Of a DNA stretch of 58,358 nucleotides, positions 49,964-57,029 are shown in pieces. Below the pieces are notes generated by a model. It was not told where the DNA came from. It did no database searches and saw only the letters and a list, made by a program, of their open reading frames with translations. Within the stretch, counting starts at the first letter, position 1; each line of letters starts with the position of its first letter. Origin of the DNA: a virus; the IMG/VR virus record IMGVR_UViG_3300034198_019339, positions 1 to 58,358 of that record. One strand, given 5' to 3'. The position numbers and the translations under genes were made by a program.

Positions 49964-51019
49964 ATGAGATTAAAACTTTTTGAAGAAGTTAATGAAGATT
50001 GGCTCTATATGCAATTGCATATGTTTAAAAGAGGTATTGTTTCTGAAACACAAATTAAACGTGCGGATGATTTGATTTATGATATTAAAAAAAATGGAAT
50101 CATAACTTTAAAATTTGATAATAATAATGACTATTTTAAATTATTTAAAAATAAACTTAGTAATGATGACATTTTTATTATGGACCAAATTTTTAATTCA
50201 TACTATGGAAGTATGGAATTTTTTGATAGTTATAGAGCAAATGAAGATTGGGAGTGTGGGTACATTGTAAGTACATTTAATGAATCTAACATGGATAAAG
50301 TAAAAGAAATTTCCATGATAATATCACCTGGAATAGATTTTGAAGATTACGCATCCACTCCAAGGGAAGATTTTTCTCAAAAATTAAATAATTTTTTTCC
50401 AAGAATTGTAGAAGATATAATTAATGAATATTCTTCATCCATAGATACCGCAATAAAAGACTATATTTCAAATTACATAGAAAAAGATATTTGTGACGCT
50501 TTTTATAATTATGGAATTTATAATTCAAATTATTGTTTTTACAAATATCACACAACAGTTGATAATCTTATAAAATTGTATGATACTTTTGGTGAAAAAA
50601 GTAAGCCTTTGGTGAACTTATTAAAAAAAATTGCCGATTTAACCGATATTGAAGGTAATTATTGGGAAGAATATATTGATGCAACAAGTAGCGTAAATTT
50701 TGATAGTGACTCTTTTAATAACTATGTTGGAAGAAAGTTAGATGATATTATAGAGCGATTAGAAGAGGATTCTGAAATGTTTTTATCTATTAATGAATAC
50801 AAAAACATAGTAAAAAAATTATCAAAAAAATATAATTTTAATAGATGGTATGATTTACCAAAGGATAAAAAAATAATGTTTAAGATTACTCATATTGACC
50901 CCGGAACAAACAAGATTAATTTTGAAGTTAAAAACCAAAATGGTTTTTATCGTAACTCATTAAACTTGGAAAATTTTAATTTATTTTTACATCATCCTGA
51001 AATAAAATTTGAGGATTAA
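49964..51019 (+). CDS. Hypothetical protein, 351 aa
   Basis: Not recognised. Acidic, Asn/Tyr/Asp-rich, mainly helical (SSIDTAIKDYISNYIEKDICDAFYNYGIYNSNYCFYKY), with a beta-rich C terminus (KIMFKITHIDPGTNKINFEVKNQNGFY). No signal or membrane segment. Its TATTTAT motif places it in the late class. Confidence 0.65.
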   Translation: MRLKLFEEVNEDWLYMQLHMFKRGIVSETQIKRADDLIYDIKKNGIITLKFDNNNDYFKLFKNKLSNDDIFIMDQIFNSYYGSMEFFDSYRANEDWECGYIVSTFNESNMDKVKEISMIISPGIDFEDYASTPREDFSQKLNNFFPRIVEDIINEYSSSIDTAIKDYISNYIEKDICDAFYNYGIYNSNYCFYKYHTTVDNLIKLYDTFGEKSKPLVNLLKKIADLTDIEGNYWEEYIDATSSVNFDSDSFNNYVGRKLDDIIERLEEDSEMFLSINEYKNIVKKLSKKYNFNRWYDLPKDKKIMFKITHIDPGTNKINFEVKNQNGFYRNSLNLENFNLFLHHPEIKFED

Positions 51020-51039
51020 AAAATTATTTATTATCTTTG
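51008..51039 (+). promoter_or_regulatory. Host-like promoter for M20 peptidase
   Basis: TTTG-N20-TATCTTTG, exact consensus, overlapping the end of the previous gene; 16 nt before the ATG. Confidence 0.82.
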
Positions 51040-51055
51040 TGTAAAAGATATAAAA

Positions 51056-51880
51056 ATGTCAAGAGACCTTAATTTATTAAAAGAAGTTCTTTCAGTTCCA
51101 ACTCACACATATGAAGAGGATTTGATGGTTCAATTCATTTCTGATTGGTTGAGAAAAAATAATATAGACCATTACGTAGATGAACACTTAAATGTTTATG
51201 CGACCAAACAAACTGGTGTGTTATCAGACGATTTTATGTTTCCTTGTGTTGTATCTCATACCGATACTGTACACAGACTTGACACTATCAATGTTGTAGA
51301 AGAAATGTTACCTAATTCACACGGTGAATTAAAATTATCACTTAAGGCGTATAATAATGATGGAGAACCGACAGGAATTGGTGGTGATGATAAATGCGGT
51401 GTATTTGCATGTTTAGAACTTTTAAAAGAATTACCTAATTTAAAAGCGGCATTTTTTGTTTCAGAAGAAACGGGGTGTCACGGCTCAAAAAAAGCAAACG
51501 AATCATTTTTTTCAAACGTAGGTTATGCAATTCAATTTGATGCACCAGAAAATTGGATGGTGACTGAAACTTGTTTTGGAACAAGGTTGTTTGATAGAAA
51601 AAGTGAGTTTTTTGAGAAGTGTGATATCATTTTAAATGAAAACATGAATGATAAACTCAAGTATATGACACATCCTTATACCGATGTTTATGCGCTTAAA
51701 AACAAATTTAATTTTTCATGTATTAACTTCTCAATCGGATATTATCGATATCATACAAGAAATGAATATGTTGTTGTGGAAGATACATTTAATGGAATTG
51801 AGATGGGTAAAAAAATGATTGAGTCCTTGGGATATCAAAAATACGAGTACAAACAAACTAAGAAAGAATACTTTTTTTAA
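51056..51880 (+). CDS. M20-family zinc peptidase (PepT-like)
   Basis: 274 residues. Di-zinc ligands are visible: VSHTDT (H68, D70), GIGGDDKCG (D111/112), SEETGCHGS (E137 catalytic, E138), FDAPEN (D162) and the late His in YYRYHTRNEY (H233). It is shorter than usual (about 400) because the dimerisation (lid) domain is nearly absent. Predicted aminopeptidase or amidohydrolase acting on small peptides, cytoplasmic. It could recycle peptides from ClpC/ClpP activity; that link is inferred from the shared host-like promoter class. Confidence 0.85.
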   Translation: MSRDLNLLKEVLSVPTHTYEEDLMVQFISDWLRKNNIDHYVDEHLNVYATKQTGVLSDDFMFPCVVSHTDTVHRLDTINVVEEMLPNSHGELKLSLKAYNNDGEPTGIGGDDKCGVFACLELLKELPNLKAAFFVSEETGCHGSKKANESFFSNVGYAIQFDAPENWMVTETCFGTRLFDRKSEFFEKCDIILNENMNDKLKYMTHPYTDVYALKNKFNFSCINFSIGYYRYHTRNEYVVVEDTFNGIEMGKKMIESLGYQKYEYKQTKKEYFF

Positions 51881-51885
51881 CTCAA

Positions 51886-52866
51886 TTATTGTGGAGGTAT
51901 TGCGTAATAACAATATCTTTTGGTGAACCATACAAATCCTTTAAGATTAATCCATTGTTTTTGGAATGTAGTCATTCCTCCATATATGTTGTTATACGCT
52001 TGTTGTTCAATATAAAAATATGGGTTGGGGTAGTTTATAGCTGACGCTAAAGCAGGACCTGTAAAAGTATTATTAGCTCCCCAGGCTGTATTCTCAACAG
52101 ATATAATAATGTATAAATCAATTCTTCTATTATTTTGTCTCGCACCTTTTGCGATAATATCCAATCTGCCACCGGTGGCACCAGCACTTTGAGCATTAGC
52201 ATAACTATAAGTAGGAATCCCATTTTGATAACAATGTAATAATATTCTGTCAGAATATCGAACTTGGTCTTTTGCTGCAATAGTATCTATTGTTGGAGAC
52301 ATGTTTTTATACCACCCTTCATAAAAATCATTGTCTTGTATTGATTCTCTTGATATTTGGGAATTTATAGTATCCCAAGTAGTCCAAGAACAAGCATTAT
52401 TCCACCATTCTAATTCTAAATTAGCTCTGTTTATTTTTTTTAAATTATCTGTTTGGGAATTATTATACCTTGTAATATTACCTGTAGACTTAAATGTTGT
52501 TGCACTTCCTGATACAACGCCCTTATATATTACTCCACTATCATTTAACTGTTTTAAAAATATTGAAAAATTAGTATAGTTACTTGTTGATGAAACTATA
52601 CTTGAGGTACTATATAGGTACACGCCATTAAATCCGTACTTTTTTAAGTATTTTGATAATGTCGAACGACCATTTAAATTATTGTATATCGTATCTGTCT
52701 TATCGATATACATATATCTTTCCCAACTATATTCATAAGGTATTAATGGTCTTGATTTTTCGGTTTTTGAGTTTAAATCAAACTCAGTTACTTCCTCTTT
52801 TTTACAGTTAGTAATTAACAAGATTAACAAAAATAAAAAACCACTTAAGATAGATTTTATTTTCAT
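51886..52866 (-). CDS. Lipoprotein with possible TIM-barrel-like domain, 326 aa
   Basis: MKIKSILSGFLFLLILLITNCKK is a lipoprotein signal with Cys at 21. The mature region has KYGFNGVYLYSTSSIV, FLKQLNDSGVIYKGVVSGS and RIDLYIIISVENTAWG, suggestive of a beta/alpha glycosidase-like barrel, but no catalytic motif is recognised. It looks like a host outer-membrane lipoprotein acquired by the phage. TATTTAT lies upstream. Convergent with the peptidase gene. Confidence 0.7.
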   Translation of the reverse strand: MKIKSILSGFLFLLILLITNCKKEEVTEFDLNSKTEKSRPLIPYEYSWERYMYIDKTDTIYNNLNGRSTLSKYLKKYGFNGVYLYSTSSIVSSTSNYTNFSIFLKQLNDSGVIYKGVVSGSATTFKSTGNITRYNNSQTDNLKKINRANLELEWWNNACSWTTWDTINSQISRESIQDNDFYEGWYKNMSPTIDTIAAKDQVRYSDRILLHCYQNGIPTYSYANAQSAGATGGRLDIIAKGARQNNRRIDLYIIISVENTAWGANNTFTGPALASAINYPNPYFYIEQQAYNNIYGGMTTFQKQWINLKGFVWFTKRYCYYAIPPQ

Positions 52867-52881
52867 ATTATATCTTTTTAT

Positions 52882-52888
52882 ATAAATA
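52882..52888 (-). promoter_or_regulatory. Candidate late promoter TATTTAT (gene 52866)
   Basis: Coding-strand TATATTTATATAAAAAG, 15 nt before the ATG. Confidence 0.6.
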
Positions 52889-52945
52889 TAAAAATAGATT
52901 ACCTAAAGTGGCTAGTTAAAACCTAATTTCATTTTGTATCCAAAA

Positions 52946-53521
52946 TTAAGTTAAAAAAGAGATGATTTTTTCTTTAATCCCTAATTGTTTAATCCCTTCA
53001 TTTTCTTTAATAGTATGGACAAAATTATTTAAACCAAAACTTTCAAATCCTCTTTTATTAAAAAATTCCTCAGACATATTTAAATCATCAATTGCGACCC
53101 AATTAGTTACACTTTTATGTTCAGATAACCAATGAGATATCTCTTTCGCTCTTTCAAATTCTAATTCGGCTCTAAACCTTAGAGATGACCATTCTTTAGG
53201 AAAAATATCCTTAAACATCTCTGTTGTTGCAATTGGTTTTTTGATTATACCTTGATTGGTGTAATATTCCCTTAATTCTTCAAGAGTAGCGTGGTATCTC
53301 CAATCAGATGTGATTACAATTTCCGCATCAGTTTCAGAAATAATTTCGTTTAAAAGTTTAATCGCCTTTTTGTCAAAATCATCAAATCTAACATCAACAG
53401 GTACTTGTTCAATATCGGAAGAAGGATTTTTCTTTAAATATTTTTGGCGTTTTTTAGTTCTGTTTCCCCAATTATTGGACAAACAAATTACTCCATCATG
53501 GTCTAAAAAAATAATTTTCAT
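52946..53521 (-). CDS. HAD-fold hydrolase (Swiss-army-knife type)
   Basis: 191 residues from ATG 53521. MKIIFLDHDGVICLSN is motif I with both Asp (7, 9); VITSDWR is motif II; WVAIDDLNM is motif IV with two Asp. The pattern matches HAD domains named from RNA-repair proteins and common in phages; possible role in end repair or dephosphorylation of nucleic acid. A longer frame to 53602 reads through tRNA-Cys and is rejected. It is the last gene of a tRNA-containing operon. Confidence 0.85.
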   Translation of the reverse strand: MKIIFLDHDGVICLSNNWGNRTKKRQKYLKKNPSSDIEQVPVDVRFDDFDKKAIKLLNEIISETDAEIVITSDWRYHATLEELREYYTNQGIIKKPIATTEMFKDIFPKEWSSLRFRAELEFERAKEISHWLSEHKSVTNWVAIDDLNMSEEFFNKRGFESFGLNNFVHTIKENEGIKQLGIKEKIISFLT

Positions 53522-53537
53522 TTTAGTTTTTTTTTTG

Positions 53538-53608
53538 AGGTCAGAGGTGGATTCGAACCACCGTATATGGTTTTGCAGACCACCGCCTAACCACTCGGAC
53601 ATCTGACC
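53538..53608 (-). tRNA. tRNA-Cys (GCA)
   Basis: 71 nt. Acceptor GGTCAGA / TCTGACC, anticodon loop CTGCAAA, T arm GGTGG TTCGAAT CCACC, discriminator U73 as expected for Cys. CCA not encoded. Confidence 0.93.
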
Positions 53609-53625
53609 AATAATTATAAAAAATG

Positions 53626-53699
53626 TACTACCACCAGGACTCGAACCTGGAACCTTGACGATATAAGCGTCCTGCTCTCACCTATTGAGCTATGGTAGC
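53626..53699 (-). tRNA. tRNA-Ile (UAU)
   Basis: 74 nt. Acceptor GCTACCA / TGGTAGT (G1-U72), D stem GCTC/GAGC, anticodon loop CTTATAT, T stem CCAGG/CCTGG, discriminator A. Reads AUA codons directly, which most bacteria do with a lysidine-modified CAU tRNA. CCA not encoded. Confidence 0.88.
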
Positions 53700-53705
53700 G
53701 TGTCG

Positions 53706-53927
53706 TTACCAATGTACTATATCTCCTTGGTGATTATCCCACTCATCATCATTTTTAATCGAGTCTATAAACTCTTTAGAATTTTCCACATTCGCAGGAT
53801 ATACCTCACGTATAGTTTCAACATTATTTAGATTGTTTAGACCTAATTTAATGTTATCTGAAGCAGGTGCAGATGGAGACTCATCCATTAATGTAAATTT
53901 CTTGAAGTCATCAAATTGTTTGCTCAT
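53706..53927 (-). CDS. Hypothetical protein, 73 aa
   Basis: Polar, acidic (MSKQFDDFKKFTLMDESPSAP ... NDDEWDNHQGDIVHW). Not recognised. It overlaps the upstream lipoprotein gene by 4 nt and is followed after 6 nt by tRNA-Ile, so tRNA and mRNA are transcribed together. Confidence 0.65.
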   Translation of the reverse strand: MSKQFDDFKKFTLMDESPSAPASDNIKLGLNNLNNVETIREVYPANVENSKEFIDSIKNDDEWDNHQGDIVHW

Positions 53928-54214
53928 TTTTTTTGTTTTTTATATACGTAAGTTATAGTATCTCCTATTTTGTAAACATCATTCCTATTTGTTGTTATTC
54001 TATTTCCACAATCAGTTATATAAACATATGTTGGGTCTATTTGCAATGTAGACTCAGGTTGTTTTGAATATTGGCTATCAATCACACATTTTACAATCTT
54101 ATCACCGTCTTCAATTGTGTGATTTTTACCATTACAACTTGTAATGAAAACCGAGAACAAAGTTATAAAAATAAACCATAAGACAATACCAATAATTGTA
54201 GAATTTTTTTTCAT
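53924..54214 (-). CDS. Small lipoprotein, 96 aa
   Basis: MKKNSTIIGIVLWFIFITLF then SVFITSCNGK: lipoprotein signal with Cys at 27. The mature part is polar and beta-rich (PTYVYITDCGNRITTNRNDVYKIGDTITYVYKKQKK). Start at 54214 is chosen for the signal peptide; the longer frame to 54298 lies within the preceding gene. Envelope function unknown. Confidence 0.78.
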   Translation of the reverse strand: MKKNSTIIGIVLWFIFITLFSVFITSCNGKNHTIEDGDKIVKCVIDSQYSKQPESTLQIDPTYVYITDCGNRITTNRNDVYKIGDTITYVYKKQKK

Positions 54215-54215
54215 A

Positions 54216-54473
54216 TTAATAATTATTTTTTTTACAGTATGTTTTTGATTGCGATTCAATCCAATTTTCATCATTTTTAAATTCCTTCCAAGTATCAAAA
54301 TCTTTCAATGATTCCAAAACTTCTGTTGGAATTAAAATAAATCCATCAGGCGCAATTCCCGAATATTTGTAATAGTGGGAATTTTCCAATTTTTCTTTCA
54401 TCATTTGACAAAATAACTCGTCTTTGATGAATTCATTATGTTCATCTTCTAAATAATTGTCTTGACTTCCCAT
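54216..54473 (-). CDS. Hypothetical protein, 85 aa
   Basis: Acidic and aromatic (MGSQDNYLEDEHNEFIKDELFCQMMKEKLENSHYYKYSGIAPDGFILIPTEVLESL). Not recognised. First gene of an operon with the lipoprotein, the 73-aa gene, tRNA-Ile, tRNA-Cys and HAD. A TATATTTG box at 54490-54497 lies upstream but without a clear -33 TTTG. Confidence 0.65.
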   Translation of the reverse strand: MGSQDNYLEDEHNEFIKDELFCQMMKEKLENSHYYKYSGIAPDGFILIPTEVLESLKDFDTWKEFKNDENWIESQSKTYCKKNNY

Positions 54474-54529
54474 ATTGATAATCTTTTTACAAATATAGAA
54501 TATTTTTTTATTAATAAAAAGTAAAAAAA

Positions 54530-55120
54530 TTAATTTTTTTGTTTTAAATATCTATTTTTTCTTGCGGAATTTTTATTACGAGATTTGAAAGTACTTAATT
54601 GAGAATCACAATTAGGACAAACCAATCTTAAATTATTTCTATTGTTATTGGACGCATCTCCATCTATATGGTCTAGAACAAATACTAGAATTTTTCCCAT
54701 CCATTCATCATCCATATTACAAATAGCACATTTATGATTTTGTTCTTCTAAAAATTTTTTTTTAAAACTTCTTGGATTAAAATTTTCTCTACAATATTCT
54801 TGATTATTGTTGAGGAAATGTTCATATTTTTTTTTACTTAAATCTTTATGTTGACAATCTAAAGAACAATATTTTTTAGAAAAAAGATTACATTCTTTTT
54901 CACAATACACACATTTAATTATTTCGTATTTTTTACATTTACCATAATTGTGAGGCTTATATCCTTCAGGTATTTTTTTTCTGATTTTTAATTCAATTCC
55001 TAATTTTTTTGCAATTTTTTTTATGTAAGTATCAGAAACATTATATTTTTTTGCAATTTCAGTATAAGGTAAATTTTTATTAAAGATTAAATCTTCTAAA
55101 TCTTCTTTTATATATTTCAT
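54530..55120 (-). CDS. HNH endonuclease with HTH start
   Basis: 196 residues. N-terminal helix-turn-helix (YTEIAKKYNVSDTYIKKIAKKLGI), a Cys-pair zinc region (CVYCEKECNLFSKKYCSLDC) and an HNH fold (HKCAICNMDDEW ... FVLDHIDGDASNNNRNNLRLVCPNCDSQL). Such free-standing enzymes act in homing. It lies 81 nt beyond the tRNA-Arg gene, whose intron has no ORF. TATTTAT lies upstream. Confidence 0.88.
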   Translation of the reverse strand: MKYIKEDLEDLIFNKNLPYTEIAKKYNVSDTYIKKIAKKLGIELKIRKKIPEGYKPHNYGKCKKYEIIKCVYCEKECNLFSKKYCSLDCQHKDLSKKKYEHFLNNNQEYCRENFNPRSFKKKFLEEQNHKCAICNMDDEWMGKILVFVLDHIDGDASNNNRNNLRLVCPNCDSQLSTFKSRNKNSARKNRYLKQKN

Positions 55121-55134
55121 ATCTATATTTTACT

Positions 55135-55141
55135 ATAAATA
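55135..55141 (-). promoter_or_regulatory. Candidate late promoter TATTTAT (HNH 55120)
   Basis: Coding-strand AATATTTATAGTAAAAT, 14 nt before the ATG. Confidence 0.6.
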
Positions 55142-55157
55142 TTACTATCGAACTGAA

Positions 55158-55201
55158 AATCAAAACGAACTACAATTTTTATTTTATAGTTCGTTTTGAT
55201 T
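55158..55201 (-). terminator. Hairpin after tRNA-Arg
   Basis: Perfect 15-bp inverted repeat (AATCAAAACGAACTA / TAGTTCGTTTTGATT) with a 14-nt loop, directly after the CCA of tRNA-Arg. Confidence 0.75.
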
Positions 55202-55484
55202 TGGTGGTCCCGGGGCGATTCGAACGCCCGACCGACTGCTTAGACATACCACTATGACTTTCGTCACCCTTTTGGTTTGTGGTCTGGACTATATCATCAT
55301 CCATTTTTAGGATGCTTCCCCCTTAGTCTCTACACACTTTCCTATTTGATAGGAGTTGGCTCGGTATTACCATCAGCATTATCTGTTAAGGTTTCACCGA
55401 ATTCGAGAAGTTCTATATATGAATTACTTCATATACGCCCCCTTTACTTGAGGCAGTTGCTCTATCCAGCTGAGCTACAGGACC
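55202..55484 (-). tRNA. tRNA-Arg (UCU), split by group I intron
   Basis: 5' exon 55484-55451 (GGTCCTG acceptor, D stem GCTC/GAGC, ACTGC of the anticodon stem, CT). 3' exon 55244-55202 (TCTAA, GCAGT, T arm CGGGC/GCCCG-like, CGGGACC, A, encoded CCA). Joined they give a normal cloverleaf with loop CTTCTAA, anticodon UCU. The intron lies between U33 and 34. It reads AGA/AGG codons, frequent in this AT-rich genome. Confidence 0.9.
55245..55450 (-). other. Group I intron in tRNA-Arg, no ORF
   Basis: 206 nt. The 5' exon end GCCU can pair with an internal GGGC about 10 nt into the intron, with U-G at the splice site. The intron ends in G. Core segments AATTCGGTGAAACC ... ACCGAGCCAA ... GTAGAGACTA ... 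ATAGTCCAGACCACAA match the P3-P8 core of group I introns, and match the Leu intron closely. Confidence 0.88.
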
Positions 55485-55489
55485 ATTTT

Positions 55490-55633
55490 TTAAATAATTT
55501 TATAACACAAATATACTAAAAGAAATATTAAAAATCCAATAAAACTTATTACCCAATAACCAACAATTTTATTTGTCGTTTTAACGTTTTCTTCTGAACG
55601 TCCTTGCCACTTATCAGGATTCCAATTATCCAT
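55490..55633 (-). CDS. Single-span membrane protein, 47 aa
   Basis: Short gene: MDNWNPDKWQGRSEENVKTT, then a hydrophobic helix (IVGYWVISFIGFLIFLLVYL) to the end. It starts 1 nt after the upstream 85-aa gene, between tRNA-Glu and tRNA-Arg. Type and size resemble small phage membrane effectors; function unknown. Confidence 0.7.
   Translation of the reverse strand: MDNWNPDKWQGRSEENVKTTNKIVGYWVISFIGFLIFLLVYLCYKII
55508..55539 (-). promoter_or_regulatory. Host-like promoter for tRNA-Arg
   Basis: On the - strand ATTG-N21-TATATTTG, inside the end of the 47-aa gene, 23 nt before the tRNA. Confidence 0.55.
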
Positions 55634-55634
55634 T

Positions 55635-55892
55635 TTATTTATATTTTTTTACAATGTTACTAATGATTTGTTCCTCTTCAGCAGAAATTCGATAATAATT
55701 TTCAATTAGAAATATACAATTATCTCTATGATTTTCTTCATGCAAAGACATACGGTCATTTTTTTTAAATTTGTCCAAATGACCCTCTTCATCAAGAGTA
55801 TGAATAATTTCTTTTATATCATCAGATTCACACATTGATATAAATTCATTTACTGAAATGTATTCTTCTGTTTCTATTGTTATGTATGGCAT
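55635..55892 (-). CDS. Hypothetical protein, 85 aa
   Basis: Acidic (MPYITIETEEYISVNEFISMCESDDIKEIIHTLDEEGHL). Not recognised. Lies between tRNA-Glu and the 47-aa membrane gene in the same transcript. Confidence 0.65.
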   Translation of the reverse strand: MPYITIETEEYISVNEFISMCESDDIKEIIHTLDEEGHLDKFKKNDRMSLHEENHRDNCIFLIENYYRISAEEEQIISNIVKKYK

Positions 55893-55911
55893 TGTTTTAT
55901 TTATTTTATTG

Positions 55912-55984
55912 TAGTCCGTACGGGAATCGAACCCGTGTTTCCTCCGTGAAAGGGAGATGTCCTAGACCCCTAGACGAACGGACC
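55912..55984 (-). tRNA. tRNA-Glu (UUC)
   Basis: 73 nt. Acceptor GGTCCGT / ACGGACT, anticodon arm TCTCC-CTTTCAC-GGAGG region with anticodon TTC, T arm CGGGT TCGATTC CCG, discriminator A. CCA not encoded. Confidence 0.92.
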
Positions 55985-56156
55985 ATTAAAAAATTCGTCT
56001 CTAACCTGTCGGTTTAATTTACTTTTTCACCACCAATCGCGATAAAGATGGCCGAAACCGAAAAACTTATAGGATACATTACCTACCTAAGTTGAGCTAA
56101 ACCCTCATACCCCATTTTAGACTCGTGCACAAGATTGGAGTTGGGACCGAATTTAG
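55985..56156 (-). other. 172-nt non-coding stretch with tRNA-like segments
   Basis: No ORF. On the - strand TTTAGCTCAACTTAGGTAGG resembles a D arm and CGGTTTCGG a T loop, but no full cloverleaf closes. Could be a decayed tRNA, a structured RNA or a processing spacer. Confidence 0.35.
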
Positions 56157-56228
56157 AGCGGATAGTCAGAATCGAACTGACATCTTCAGATTGGAAGTCT
56201 GAAGTAATGGCCGTTATACGATACCCGC
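56157..56228 (-). tRNA. tRNA-Gly (UCC)
   Basis: 72 nt. Acceptor GCGGGTA / TATCCGC, anticodon arm TCAGA-CTTCCAA-TCTGA, T arm GTCAG TTCGATT CTGAC, discriminator U. CCA not encoded. Starts 7 nt after the coding gene upstream. Confidence 0.93.
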
Positions 56229-56235
56229 ACCTTAC

Positions 56236-56568
56236 TTATTCATCATCGTCTTCGTCATCTTCTTTGGATTCGTGGAACTCAAGTTCATACGTCTCATCAA
56301 GAACTTTGTCCTTACCATAATCGGCATCCATAAGTTGGTCCCACAGATTATCGTAATACTCAGTATCTACCGAAGCCATAGTCTGAGCATTCTCTTTAAC
56401 ATAATTCTCAATCTCTTCTTTAGACATTCCTTTTAGTTCAGGATGTGTATCTTCATTTACTGTAATCGGACCCCTCCAACAAACGTAGTAATGACCATCG
56501 GCCATATAAACATCAAGAGATACTTTTTCGTCTTTAACTGCACTCATTTTTTTGACTTTTTTTGACAT
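56236..56568 (-). CDS. Hypothetical acidic protein, 110 aa
   Basis: KVSLDVYMADGHYYVCWRGPITVNEDTHPELKGMSKEEIENYVKEN, then a strongly acidic tail (KEDDEDDDE). Not recognised. Embedded between tRNA-fMet and tRNA-Gly and probably cut out of the same primary transcript. Two ATGs (56568, 56547) are possible. Confidence 0.7.
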   Translation of the reverse strand: MSKKVKKMSAVKDEKVSLDVYMADGHYYVCWRGPITVNEDTHPELKGMSKEEIENYVKENAQTMASVDTEYYDNLWDQLMDADYGKDKVLDETYELEFHESKEDDEDDDE

Positions 56569-56593
56569 GACTTTTAAGGTTTAAGGTTTTTAG

Positions 56594-56666
56594 TAGCGGG
56601 AGAAGGAATCGAACCTCCGACCTCCAGGTTATGAGCCTGGCGAGCTACCTCTGCTACCATCCCGCG
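56594..56666 (-). tRNA. tRNA-Met (CAU), initiator-like
   Basis: 73 nt. Anticodon arm CCAGG-CTCATAA-CCTGG. The first base C1 faces U72, an unpaired end typical of bacterial initiators; the D-arm region and the 3' end CCCGCTACTA look like Bacteroidota initiators. Of the three G-C pairs below the initiator anticodon loop only two are kept (A29-U41). CCA not encoded. Confidence 0.85.
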
Positions 56667-56677
56667 ATTTTGTTACA

Positions 56678-56709
56678 CAAAGATAATATGTTTTATCTTA
56701 ACTATCAAA
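56678..56709 (-). promoter_or_regulatory. Host-like promoter for tRNA operon
   Basis: On the - strand TTTG-N20-TATCTTTG, exact consensus, 11 nt before tRNA-fMet; drives fMet, 110-aa gene, Gly and Glu and probably beyond. Confidence 0.85.
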
Positions 56710-56817
56710 TAAAAAAAATATTTTTTTTCTATTAGATTAAATATACTTTAGGATGAATTTATCTTATTTTTTAGTATAAAAACAATCTAAAGTAGACTTC
56801 ATTTGACTATTTTAAGA

Positions 56818-56824
56818 TATTTAT
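56818..56824 (+). promoter_or_regulatory. Candidate late promoter TATTTAT (gene 56847)
   Basis: GATATTTATAGAATAG, 22 nt before the ATG. Confidence 0.55.
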
Positions 56825-56846
56825 AGAATAGAAAAACCGTAAAATT

Positions 56847-56951
56847 ATGAAAACAACAGATAATATGATAGGTCTTTTGGTACAGGATATTCTATTGGCA
56901 TCATTACGTGTTCATAAACTGACCTTACGAAGTTTAGATAAACAAAATTAA
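56847..56951 (+). CDS. Mini-protein, 34 aa
   Basis: MKTTDNMIGLLVQDILLASL then RVHKLTLRSLDKQN: a possible amphipathic helix followed by a basic tail. It is framed by its own TATTTAT motif and a strong terminator, which is the main reason to believe in it. No function suggested. Confidence 0.55.
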   Translation: MKTTDNMIGLLVQDILLASLRVHKLTLRSLDKQN

Positions 56952-56965
56952 ATCAACTAATTTAT

Positions 56966-56993
56966 AAAAGGTCACAAGAAATTGTGACCTTTT
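56966..56993 (+). terminator. Terminator after mini-gene
   Basis: AAAAGGTCACAA-GAAA-TTGTGACCTTTT, then T run. Confidence 0.92.
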
Positions 56994-57024
56994 TTGATTT
57001 TATATAATAAAAATTATATATTTA
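56993..57024 (+). promoter_or_regulatory. Host-like promoter for HNH 57030
   Basis: TTTG-N20-TATATTTA; its -33 box uses the T run of the terminator; only 5 nt to the ATG. Confidence 0.6.
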
Positions 57025-57029
57025 ACCCC

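Noticed and set aside
53522-53602. 27-residue N-terminal extension of the HAD gene
   Set aside because: It is the translation of tRNA-Cys; the ATG at 53521 begins the HAD motif.
55277-55519. 80-aa + strand ORF
   Set aside because: It runs through the tRNA-Arg exon and group I intron in antisense; the RNA gene explains the sequence.
56135-56320. 61-aa + strand ORF
   Set aside because: Antisense to tRNA-Gly and the acidic 110-aa gene; composition reflects those.
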